From CAKRHR01 sp964423195 (GTDB lineage: Bacteria; Bacillota; Clostridia; Lachnospirales; Lachnospiraceae): a DNA stretch of 5,122 nucleotides. Positions 1 to 5,122 of the stretch are shown here, piece after piece. Below the pieces are notes generated by a model. It was not told where the DNA came from. It made no database searches and was given only the letters and a program-made list of their open reading frames with translations. The first letter of the stretch is position 1, and each line of letters begins with the position of its first letter. The position numbers were made by a program, and so were the translations under genes. Where the stretch lies: positions 1 through 5,122 of the forward strand of contig CAYRDY010000121.1 of the NCBI GenBank assembly GCA_964423195.1, given 5' to 3'.

Positions 1-38
1 CCAAATACCGCGCCGCACTATCTCAATCGCGTTTGTCA

Positions 39-217
39 TTGCGCTCGCGCTCGTCATGGCACTTGCGTTTGCCTGATCGCTCGCGCTCGTCATGGCGCTT
101 GCGTTTGCCAGATCGCTTGTGCTCGTCATGGAGCTGCGTTTGCCAGATCGCTCGCGCTCGTCATGGCACTTGCGTTTGCCTGATCGCTCGCGCTCGTCGT
201 GGCGCTCGCGCTTGCCG
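39..217. repeat. Five-copy 36-bp tandem repeat array, GC-rich
   Basis: Five head-to-tail units can be read: 39-74, 75-110, 111-145, 146-181 and 182-217. The units share the core gctcgtcatgg followed by ttgcgtttgcc (partly degenerate in units 3 and 5). Units at 39 and 146 differ only in their first three bases, units at 75 and 146 at two positions; the outer unit at 182 has diverged more. The third unit is 35 bp, having lost one base. A weak sixth copy may lie at about 26-38. There are no unique spacers between units, so this is not a CRISPR array. The period is a multiple of three: on the minus strand one frame reads A-N-A-S-A-M-T-S-A-S-D-Q per unit and another G-K-R-K-R-H-D-E-R-E-R-S, but the single-base deletion switches frames midway and no convincing start exists. 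I treat it as a non-coding or decayed minisatellite downstream of pilO. Confidence 0.9.
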
Positions 218-339
218 TGCCGCCAGGTTCGGCGGACAGCGCCAAAGCTGGCGCAATGACTTCTCGTGCCGGCGCGCTTCGCTAGAATATCTCAGTACTC
301 CGTCTGCCGCCTCGGTTTCATGGGCTCACTTTTTCCCGA
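218..339. other. Intergenic stretch with small hairpins, no supported gene
   Basis: This lies between the stop of pilO and the tandem array. Two adjacent perfect inverted repeats are visible: ccgcc/ggcgg around a 6-base loop (220-235) and gcgcca/tggcgc around a 4-base loop (239-254). Their arms share the GCCA/TGGC core, so alternative pairings between them are possible. Neither is followed by a T run on either strand, so an intrinsic terminator is not supported. On the minus strand a nine-codon reading frame (321-292, M-K-P-R-R-Q-T-E-Y then TGA) sits just after pilO, but its upstream sequence GGGAAAAAG is a poor ribosome site. Beyond that TGA the same frame stays open to the window edge, and so do long stretches of other frames, which reflects high GC content more than coding. 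It may be a dispersed intergenic element; that is inference. Confidence 0.5.
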
Positions 340-957
340 TCACGCTTGGTTGCCGGTTTTCGGCACGTCGTCCGGAGATTTCGGCGGCTCATATGGAGTA
401 GCGGAGACTGTGTAAATGGTCACGGTCAGCTGACCGGCGACCATGTTGTCGGTATCTGGAATGTATTCAATGTATGCTGTCTGGACGGACGTGGCCCGCG
501 GGTCTGTCGCCAGCTTCTCAACCATATTTTTGAAATTTTCCTCGGTGCCCTGGAAATTGACGGCGAGCGTGACCGCGCCGACGTAATTGCCGTCGCTCAG
601 GTTCATGATCGGCATCAGGCCGCTGTAGGAAAATGTGATCTCATTTCCGAACAATTTCTCCAGGGAGAGGACGAAATTGATCTGGTCCTCCTCAAGAAGA
701 TTTGAAGGGAAATGCGCGTACAGCTTATCCCTGCTCTTCTGCAGTTTCTCAAGCTGCGGGTCGATCTTGTCCTGCACATCGGCGTATAACTGATTCTCGT
801 CGATACTGGCCTGAGTGGCCTCAATCTCCATGGTCAGGCCCAGAAGCTCCTGGGCGATGCTCTCCTGCCGGACCTTGGCCTGCCAAAACAGTGGAATCGA
901 TGCGCCCACAAGCAGGACAGCCAAGATCACTTTCCAGTATTTGCCCAGTCGTTTCAT
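340..957 (-). CDS. Type IV pilus inner-membrane alignment protein PilO
   Basis: PilO partners PilN in the membrane-anchored alignment complex that links the cytoplasmic PilM ring and motor to the pilus. The 205-residue product has the family layout: a short basic N-terminus (MKRLGKYWK), one membrane helix at about residues 8-25, a charged heptad-like coiled coil at about 28-80, then a ferredoxin-like alpha/beta domain at about 85-190 (strand VGAVTLAVNF, helix ENFKNMVEKLAT, strand TSVQTAYIEY, final strand QLTVTIYTV). It ends in a Pro-rich tail. Length is typical of PilO. The ATG overlaps the preceding stop as ATGA, and GGAGGT lies 6 bases upstream (964-969), so translation is probably coupled to the PilN-containing gene. 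Gene order after a PilM-PilN protein strengthens the call. Sequence identity in this family is low, so the call rests on architecture plus context. Confidence 0.86.
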   Translation of the reverse strand: MKRLGKYWKVILAVLLVGASIPLFWQAKVRQESIAQELLGLTMEIEATQASIDENQLYADVQDKIDPQLEKLQKSRDKLYAHFPSNLLEEDQINFVLSLEKLFGNEITFSYSGLMPIMNLSDGNYVGAVTLAVNFQGTEENFKNMVEKLATDPRATSVQTAYIEYIPDTDNMVAGQLTVTIYTVSATPYEPPKSPDDVPKTGNQA

Positions 958-2588
958 TCGCCCACCTCCACCTCCAATAGCGGAACATAAGCGTCCGGAT
1001 CCAGTCCGTCACGTTTAAGCTCATTTTCAAAAACATTCTGGTTGTAGACGAGGATTACCGTCGTGAAATAGCGGGTGTCCTGTTGCTGCTGCTCACCCTG
1101 GCCGTTCTCACCGCCAGCCTCGCCCTCGCCGTTCGCCGCCATCTGCGCCATAATCTGCGACAGAACTTCCTTCGCGGCGGACATCGGGTCGCTGAAATCG
1201 ACTTTCGACCAGTCGATCGACTCCCAATCCACCTGACTGAGGTCAATGCCATTCATCGATAGGAGCAGCCTCAGCGCCTGAAGCATATCCTCGGTGATCG
1301 GAATGTCCATGCCCGGAATCGTGCCGCCCGGCTCCTCGCCAGGCTCCTCATTCGGATCCTCCGGAGGTATCTCGACATCACCGTGCATGGCAACGTCAAG
1401 ATAATGTGCAAAATATGCGCTTAACTCTTCATTTGATTTGATCAGTTCAATGGTAACTGCCACATTATTCTTATCTTTCGCAGGGATATCTTTAACCATC
1501 GGATATAACTCAACGAAAAAGCTCGGATCCGTTTCATTTGGATCTTCCAACTTATTCAAAAATTCAGCGATATCTACCCCTTGATCTAGCAATTCCCATC
1601 CAACGTTGGCAAAATCTCCGTAATACTCCTCTTTGATGATGGAATCATCGCCTTTTTTCCAATCCACAAGCGCTTCTTGTCCGAAAACTGAGAGCGCGAC
1701 AGGATTGCGGAGAAAATCATTGATGGCTACCTTCTTTGTCGGAAGCTTTGACATCGTACTTGCCTCCAGCTCATTCAGAAGTTCATCGACTGTGTACTTG
1801 CAGTCTCTGCTCCATCCAAACGCTTCCGCGAGTGTCTTGCGCTCCTCGACAGTCATGTCCGGAGTCACATTGGCAACGGCAACCAGACTTTCCATATCTT
1901 CATCGGTATAATCCTCACCCTCAGGTTTTGGATTGTCGATCAATTTCTGTATTTTATCTCGCTCCTCGGCCGGTATCCCTTCCAGCACTTCCTCCAATGT
2001 CGGTATATCTTCCGGCTGGGACGGTGCGTTGGTCTCGGTCGATGGTGTCTCTGATTCTGTCGACGGTGGTGTCGTCTCGGTCGGCGGTGTCTCTGTGTCC
2101 GTCGAAGGTGTTGTCATTCCGGATGACGAATCATCCGTATCATTTGGCGGAAACTCTGAACCGGACGATGGGGCGCTGGTCCTCGCCTGCGCGCTGTCTG
2201 CGCCGCTTCGTGGCGCGACGGCCGCGGTCTCGGAAGTGCCGTTTGCGCCAAGGCTTGCATCCGCACTCATCTTCATCGACGTGCCTGCACTCGCAGACTG
2301 GGGGATATCGAATCCAGATAAATTCAAGATGCTGCCATTAGACATCGAAATACCGATCGTCCGCGCCAAACTACTCACCTGTGATCCGCCGGTCGTCTGA
2401 CCTTGGCTTGCCGTCTGACCGGTCGCATCTGCGACAGCGCGCAATTGACTCTGATCAGTCGTCCTGCCGTCCACGCCCAGCGAATGGTCATTCACCGGGG
2501 CGTTGGCCTCGCCGTCCGGGTCGATGAGCTCGCCCGTGTTCGGGTCGATGCCCTCGATGCCCTCGTCCATCTGGTCACTGCTGGTATC
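954..2588 (-). CDS. Probable C-terminal part of PilM-PilN fusion: long insertion plus last PilN strand (5' end in gap)
   Basis: The frame is open from the N gap to a TGA overlapping pilO. The first ATG (2570) is unlikely to be a true start: no purine-rich ribosome site precedes it, and six in-frame codons (D-T-S-S-D-Q) connect it to the gap. Counting from that Met, residues 1-30 are acidic with the short repeat IDPNTGE/LIDPDGE; 30-150 are Ser/Ala/Gly/Thr-rich; 154-181 are a Ser/Thr/Pro/Glu linker; 190-395 form a probable helical folded module with no family I recognise; 400-420 are Pro/Glu/Gly-rich; 443-460 hold a period-five Asp-aromatic motif (VDW, IDW, VDF); 481-498 are Gly/Glu/Gln-rich. 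The end, starting YFTTVILVYN, resembles the final beta strand of the PilN outer domain. No signal peptide or membrane helix is present, which suits an internal part of a membrane-anchored protein better than a separate one. Alternative: an independent protein starting inside the gap. Confidence 0.72.
   Translation of the reverse strand, partial: DTSSDQMDEGIEGIDPNTGELIDPDGEANAPVNDHSLGVDGRTTDQSQLRAVADATGQTASQGQTTGGSQVSSLARTIGISMSNGSILNLSGFDIPQSASAGTSMKMSADASLGANGTSETAAVAPRSGADSAQARTSAPSSGSEFPPNDTDDSSSGMTTPSTDTETPPTETTPPSTESETPSTETNAPSQPEDIPTLEEVLEGIPAEERDKIQKLIDNPKPEGEDYTDEDMESLVAVANVTPDMTVEERKTLAEAFGWSRDCKYTVDELLNELEASTMSKLPTKKVAINDFLRNPVALSVFGQEALVDWKKGDDSIIKEEYYGDFANVGWELLDQGVDIAEFLNKLEDPNETDPSFFVELYPMVKDIPAKDKNNVAVTIELIKSNEELSAYFAHYLDVAMHGDVEIPPEDPNEEPGEEPGGTIPGMDIPITEDMLQALRLLLSMNGIDLSQVDWESIDWSKVDFSDPMSAAKEVLSQIMAQMAANGEGEAGGENGQGEQQQQDTRYFTTVILVYNQNVFENELKRDGLDPDAYVPLLEVEVGE
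964..975 (-). promoter_or_regulatory. Duplicated ribosome binding site of pilO
   Basis: On the minus strand the sequence reads GGAGGTGGAGGTGGGCGA directly before the pilO ATG. The inner GGAGGT is 6 bases from the start, an ideal spacing; the outer copy is 12 bases away. Both lie within the last codons of the upstream gene (encoding L-E-V-E-V-G-E). The site fixes the pilO start at 957 and argues for efficient re-initiation at the ATGA overlap. Confidence 0.85.
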
Positions 2589-2688
2589 NNNNNNNNNNNN
2601 NNNNNNNNNNNNNNNNNNNNNNNNNNNNNNNNNNNNNNNNNNNNNNNNNNNNNNNNNNNNNNNNNNNNNNNNNNNNNNNNNNNNNNNN
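2589..2688. other. Assembly gap, 100 Ns
   Basis: Exactly 100 undetermined bases, the conventional filler for a scaffold join of unknown size. True length and reading frame across it are therefore unknown. Known sequence ends at a codon boundary on both sides in the frames of the flanking open regions (GAG at 2691-2689; GAT at 2588-2586), so any gap length divisible by three joins them into a single gene. The TGA at 2577-2575 that seems to end the upstream frame arises only if the gap is taken literally as 100 bases. Confidence 0.97.
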
Positions 2689-4374
2689 CTCGCCCTCCAC
2701 GGTCTCCTGCTCCGGATAGAGAATCGCGTTCAGCGCGGAGCTGATGGCTCCGTCCGTCACAGGTACGCCCTGGCCCTGCGAGAGCGGCGGGATAAAATCG
2801 CCGTAGAGCGTGGAATATTTGAGCTTGTAGCGCAGCGCCAGCAGCAGGTCGACCACATCTTCCTTGGTCGGACTCGCCGCCTCGATCGCCATCGCGCCGT
2901 TCTCAAAACGCATGCCGATGATATCCGTGTTCGCCGGGATCGCGCCCTCGATGTCATTGACGATCAGCTTGAGGTGATCATTGTACGTGCGCATCACGCC
3001 AGGCACATAAGTCTTGCCCGTGACATTTCCCTCCTCGTCCGTCACATCCGCGTGAAGGCCGAGAATGGTGCGCCAGTCGGTGATATATTGATTATAGCTG
3101 TCAAGATACGAATTATAGCGGCTGGAATAATCGCTGATTTCGCTCAGCTCATGCTCCTTCGTGCGCAGCGTCGTCTCAAGGCTCATGATCTGCGCCTCGC
3201 TGACGGCCTTCGGCAATACATACGCCGCCACGCCGACGGCAAGCGCCGCCGCGCCAATCGCGAGCAGACCGTACTGGACGAGCTGTCCCGCGAAACCGCT
3301 GTGCTTGATGTGATTCATTGACGGATTGCCGAAGTCAATCGGCGTGGCCGCCGCGCCGCTGCACAACAGCCAGACGGCGTTATCGGAGCCGGCGAGACTG
3401 ACATTCATCCGCAGCGCTTCCTGCACCTCGGTCACATAGGTCGTGTCATTCGCCTTGTCGCCGTAGAGCGTCGCGCTGAACACGTCGTTGAACGCGTACT
3501 GGTCGGACATATACATCTCAAGCGCCAGGCGGGCCTCCTCAAGCTCCCCGCTGAATGTGCCGTCGCGCCGCAGATAGCGCTGCATCACGGCTTTCCCGTC
3601 GCGGATAAATGTCATCAGCAGGAAATCCGTCTCCTCAAGGAGCAGCAGCTTCGTCTCATGCGCCGCCTCGTCCGGAACAATGTCTGTCCCCTCGTCCGGC
3701 GCAACCTCTGTGTTGACCGCCGTCTCGGCATCCGCGCCACCGCGCTTTGCCTTCGCGACCTTCGGAGGCTTATTCTTCTTGTCGGCCTTGGCCTTGCCGC
3801 CGGACGCGCTCGTCCTGTGACCATTTGACTGAACGCCCATCGCCTCGCGCAGCAGACTCTCGCCGCAGTAATCAACGGCGGCCACGGTCAGCCCGCAGGC
3901 ATTTGCCACCTCGTAATAGCCCCTCAGCAGTTCTCTCGGCGTCGCCCAGATATTCACGGCCAGCGCCGGCTTGCCGTCCTCATCCTCAGTGGTTCCGGTC
4001 TGAACATAGGCAATCTCGTATTCTTCCGTGTTGACCGGAAAATAAATGTCTCTGTTCGTCTTGATCATTTTCTCAAGCCACTTCGGCTCCACATTCGGAA
4101 TGGCCGCGGTCTCGGCCAGCACCTGCGTCGAGCAGATGCAAAAGACCACCTTCTTGACCGAGGAGAGCTTATTTGATTTGATCGCGCCACGCAGCAGTCC
4201 GGCGACGCCCTGGACATCCCTGATGACACCGTCCTCGACGACGCCAGGCGCCAGGTCGACGACGATTTTCTTTTTAGCCTGTGCTTTACTGCTGCCGAGC
4301 GTCGTGAGCGCGATGCTCATGGCCGCGCTGTCAAGCAATATGACCAGGCCTTTGCCGGACAATTTTGTCTTCAT
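2689..4374 (-). CDS. PilM-PilN fusion protein, N-terminal part (3' end in gap)
   Basis: This encodes 562 residues before the gap. Residues 1-340 are PilM-like, an actin-fold cytoplasmic protein of the pilus alignment complex: phosphate-loop-like LVILLDSAAMSIAL near the start, then KKIVVDLAPGVVEDGVI and VKKVVFCICSTQVLAETAAI, and a second lobe from about 240. Between lobes sits an extra charged segment (184-239), Lys-rich then acidic. A hydrophobic helix at about 366-388 (LLAIGAAALAVGVAAYVL) starts the PilN part, followed by a coiled coil (390-435) and an outer ferredoxin-like domain (strand TDIIGMRF, strand AMAIEAAS, helix KEDVVDLLLALRY, strand STLYGDFIPP). PilM and PilN are separate proteins in the classical systems. 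The canonical DxG of the second phosphate motif and the GG adenosine motif are not evident. I choose the ATG at 4374 (AAAGGTGG 8 bases upstream) over the adjoining TTG at 4377. The domain's last strand is missing here and seems to lie at 1040-1080, beyond the insertion. Confidence 0.85.
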
Positions 4375-4382
4375 CAATCAAT

Positions 4383-4390
4383 CCACCTTT
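4383..4390 (-). promoter_or_regulatory. Ribosome binding site of the pilM-pilN gene
   Basis: The minus strand reads AAAGGTGG, 8 bases before the ATG at 4374, separated by ATTGATTG. This spacing supports ATG over the in-frame TTG three bases upstream, which would leave only 5 bases. The site begins directly after the 3' arm of a stable stem-loop and forms half of the perfect palindrome CCTTTCGAAAGG (4386-4397), so its accessibility may depend on the leader structure. Confidence 0.8.
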
Positions 4391-4433
4391 CGAAAGGGGC
4401 TGCCAGGACTGAGCCCAAGGTCAGCCCCTTTCG
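4391..4433 (-). promoter_or_regulatory. Perfect 12-bp stem-loop in the pilM leader
   Basis: On the minus strand CGAAAGGGGCTG and CAGCCCCTTTCG are exact complements separated by 19 bases. The stem is GC-rich and should be stable. No T run follows on either strand, so it is not a standard intrinsic terminator. Its 3' arm ends at the base before the ribosome site, suggesting a role in mRNA stability or translation start. It could also be a binding site for a dimeric regulator. The function is inferred; the inverted repeat itself is certain. Confidence 0.75.
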
Positions 4434-4517
4434 CCTAAAATTCAATTCTCACCGCTGAACCGGTAAATGCGTCAAAATGTGCTTTGGGGAGAGAAACGGT
4501 ATAAAATCTGGCCATTA

Positions 4518-4526
4518 CCCCCCCCC
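4518..4526. repeat. G9/C9 homopolymer tract in the leader
   Basis: Nine consecutive Cs on the plus strand (Gs on the transcribed minus-strand sense) lie about 145 bases upstream of the pilM start and about 75 bases past the pilin stop. On the minus strand a possible -10-like TTATAC lies about 18 bases beyond TTGGGG, which would place part of the tract in a promoter spacer, but the -35 match is poor. Tracts of this length are prone to slippage in replication and to sequencing error. Confidence 0.9.
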
Positions 4527-4546
4527 AAGACACATTTACTTATTTA

Positions 4547-4574
4547 GTTAATCTTTAGTCGTTAATTTTTAGTC
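4547..4574. repeat. 14-bp tandem direct repeat downstream of the pilin gene
   Basis: Read on the minus strand, GACTAAAAATTAAC is followed immediately by GACTAAAGATTAAC, 13 of 14 bases identical. The pair sits about 30 bases after the pilin stop, in an AT-rich stretch. It could be a small duplication or paired sites for a DNA-binding protein acting on the pilM leader. No further copy is seen in the window. Confidence 0.75.
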
Positions 4575-4602
4575 GATAGCCACAGGATGGGATAGGAAAA
4601 AA

Positions 4603-5058
4603 TTAATCCTTCTTTGTTGGAGGCACAGTCCATTTATCATCTGTATCATTCCAAGTATAATCACCTTGCTTTGATAAAGTGGCACTATCATTGCCTTCCA
4701 TAAATTCTGTATAGAGGCTTGCTTGATCACCTGATATTGAAGCCTCTGATTCAGCCGATGCTGCACCATCTTTCTGAATGACCACTTTTGGAACAACACC
4801 TTCCATTGTCTGGTTTGCAGTGGATGTTGTTATTTTAATAGATTTTACTGTTACCGCATCTTGCGCATATGCAGCATCTACGGCTGTCTTGACAGCTGCC
4901 AACACTTCCATATCTTTGGCTTCCTGTGCCCTAGTGATGTAACCTCTGTATGCCACAGCACCAACGCCGGCGAGAATAGCCAGCACTGCGATGACGACGA
5001 CAAGCTCTACAAGTGTAAAGCCTTTTCTCGACTTCATCTTTTCCTTGAATGTTTTCAT
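4603..5058 (-). CDS. Type IV prepilin (pilin or pseudopilin)
   Basis: The 151-residue product begins with a basic leader ending RKG, then FTLVELVVVIAVLAILAGV, the classic class III prepilin signal: cleavage after Gly13, mature N-terminal Phe, and the conserved Glu at mature position 5. The hydrophobic stretch runs to about residue 36 and continues as an amphipathic helix (RAQEAKDMEVLAAVKTAVDAA), the usual spine of a pilin. The remaining ~100 residues are Ser/Thr/Asp-rich with no cysteine, so there is no disulfide-closed D-region. Length fits a small Gram-positive pilin. The start at 5058 gives a 13-residue leader with AAAGGA 10 bases upstream; Met8 would give a 6-residue leader, also common, with AAGGA only 4 bases away. 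The gene is visibly more AT-rich than pilM. Major versus minor pilin cannot be decided here, so no symbol is given. Confidence 0.93.
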   Translation of the reverse strand: MKTFKEKMKSRKGFTLVELVVVIAVLAILAGVGAVAYRGYITRAQEAKDMEVLAAVKTAVDAAYAQDAVTVKSIKITTSTANQTMEGVVPKVVIQKDGAASAESEASISGDQASLYTEFMEGNDSATLSKQGDYTWNDTDDKWTVPPTKKD

Positions 5059-5068
5059 GGTAAGTCAT

Positions 5069-5074
5069 TCCTTT
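5069..5074 (-). promoter_or_regulatory. Ribosome binding site of the prepilin gene
   Basis: AAAGGA on the minus strand, 10 bases before the ATG at 5058. The spacing is slightly long but acceptable, and it supports the longer leader peptide over the internal Met8 start. Confidence 0.6.
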
Positions 5075-5094
5075 CATATAATTTATTATTTATC

Positions 5095-5117
5095 ATTACT
5101 CTCCCCCAGAGAGTAAT
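5095..5117. repeat. Perfect 9-bp hairpin upstream of the prepilin gene
   Basis: ATTACTCTC and GAGAGTAAT are exact complements around a 5-base loop (TGGGG on the minus strand). It lies 37-59 bases upstream of the prepilin start, at the edge of the window. No T run follows on the minus strand, so a terminator for an upstream gene is not clearly supported; it could be a 5' leader structure or an operator. The plus-strand side cannot be judged because the window ends. Confidence 0.7.
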
Positions 5118-5122
5118 AATCA

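Noticed and set aside
39..217. CRISPR array with 36-bp repeats
   Set aside because: The units are contiguous with no spacers and they diverge among themselves.
33..401. Plus-strand gene, Arg/Ser/Trp-rich, 122 codons
   Set aside because: It reads through the tandem array and into the antisense of the well supported pilO; composition is typical of a GC-rich shadow frame.
1736..2400. Plus-strand reading frames opposite the insertion
   Set aside because: They are antisense to the long frame coupled to pilO, lack ribosome sites and show no recognisable protein features.
954..2570. Independent 538-residue protein starting at the ATG at 2570
   Set aside because: No ribosome site precedes that ATG, the frame continues upstream into the gap, and there is no signal peptide or membrane helix despite outer-linker-like composition.
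4391..4433. Intrinsic terminator between the pilin and pilM genes
   Set aside because: The stem is strong but no T run follows on either strand, and the ribosome site follows directly.
4445..4475. Promoter TTGACG / GAGAAT for pilM on the minus strand
   Set aside because: The spacer would be 19 bases and the -10 matches only 4 of 6; too weak to list as a feature.
4569..4799. Second minus-strand frame overlapping the pilin gene
   Set aside because: It is a shifted frame within the prepilin coding region, which has clear family hallmarks.

Overview
The window is a fragment of a type IV pilus locus. All credible genes lie on the minus strand, in transcription order: a small prepilin (5058-4603), a PilM-PilN fusion (from 4374), and PilO (957-340). 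The window suggests a Gram-positive anaerobe, most likely a gut-type Clostridia member. Reasons are the strong GGAGGT-type ribosome sites, the short cysteine-free pilin, the PilM-PilN fusion and the PilM-PilN-PilO order without an outer-membrane PilP/PilQ after it. This placement is inference. A run of 100 Ns (2589-2688) marks a scaffold join, so the DNA comes from a draft assembly or metagenome bin.

Layout. Positions 1-217 hold a degenerate, GC-rich tandem array with a 36-bp period, starting around 39. Positions 218-339 are a GC-rich stretch with small hairpins and no convincing gene. pilO (340-957) overlaps the gene before it by 4 bp (ATGA). Positions 954-2588 are an open frame that runs into the N gap and carries a long low-complexity region ending in what looks like the last strand of PilN. 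Positions 2689-4374 encode PilM, a transmembrane helix, and most of PilN. The leader before pilM (4375-4602) holds a perfect 12-bp stem-loop next to the ribosome site, a G9 tract and a 14-bp tandem repeat. The prepilin gene follows, with a 9-bp hairpin upstream of it at the window edge.

Main reading. The two open frames on either side of the gap are best explained as one gene: a PilM-PilN fusion whose PilN extracytoplasmic domain is split by an insertion of at least about 535 residues between its third and fourth beta strands. The stop codon just past the gap appears only because the 100-N filler is not a multiple of three. The left-hand frame has no ribosome site at its first ATG, stays open into the gap, has no signal peptide or membrane helix, and ends with a PilN-like strand coupled to pilO. 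The insertion holds Ser/Thr/Pro/Glu-rich linkers, a helical module of unrecognised family in visibly AT-richer DNA, and a short period-five Asp-aromatic motif.

How they work together. PilM (cytoplasmic, actin-like), PilN and PilO (one-pass membrane proteins with ferredoxin-like outer domains) form the alignment subcomplex joining the cytoplasmic motor and platform to the growing fibre. The prepilin would be cut by a prepilin peptidase and polymerised by an ATPase and platform protein, none of which are in this window.
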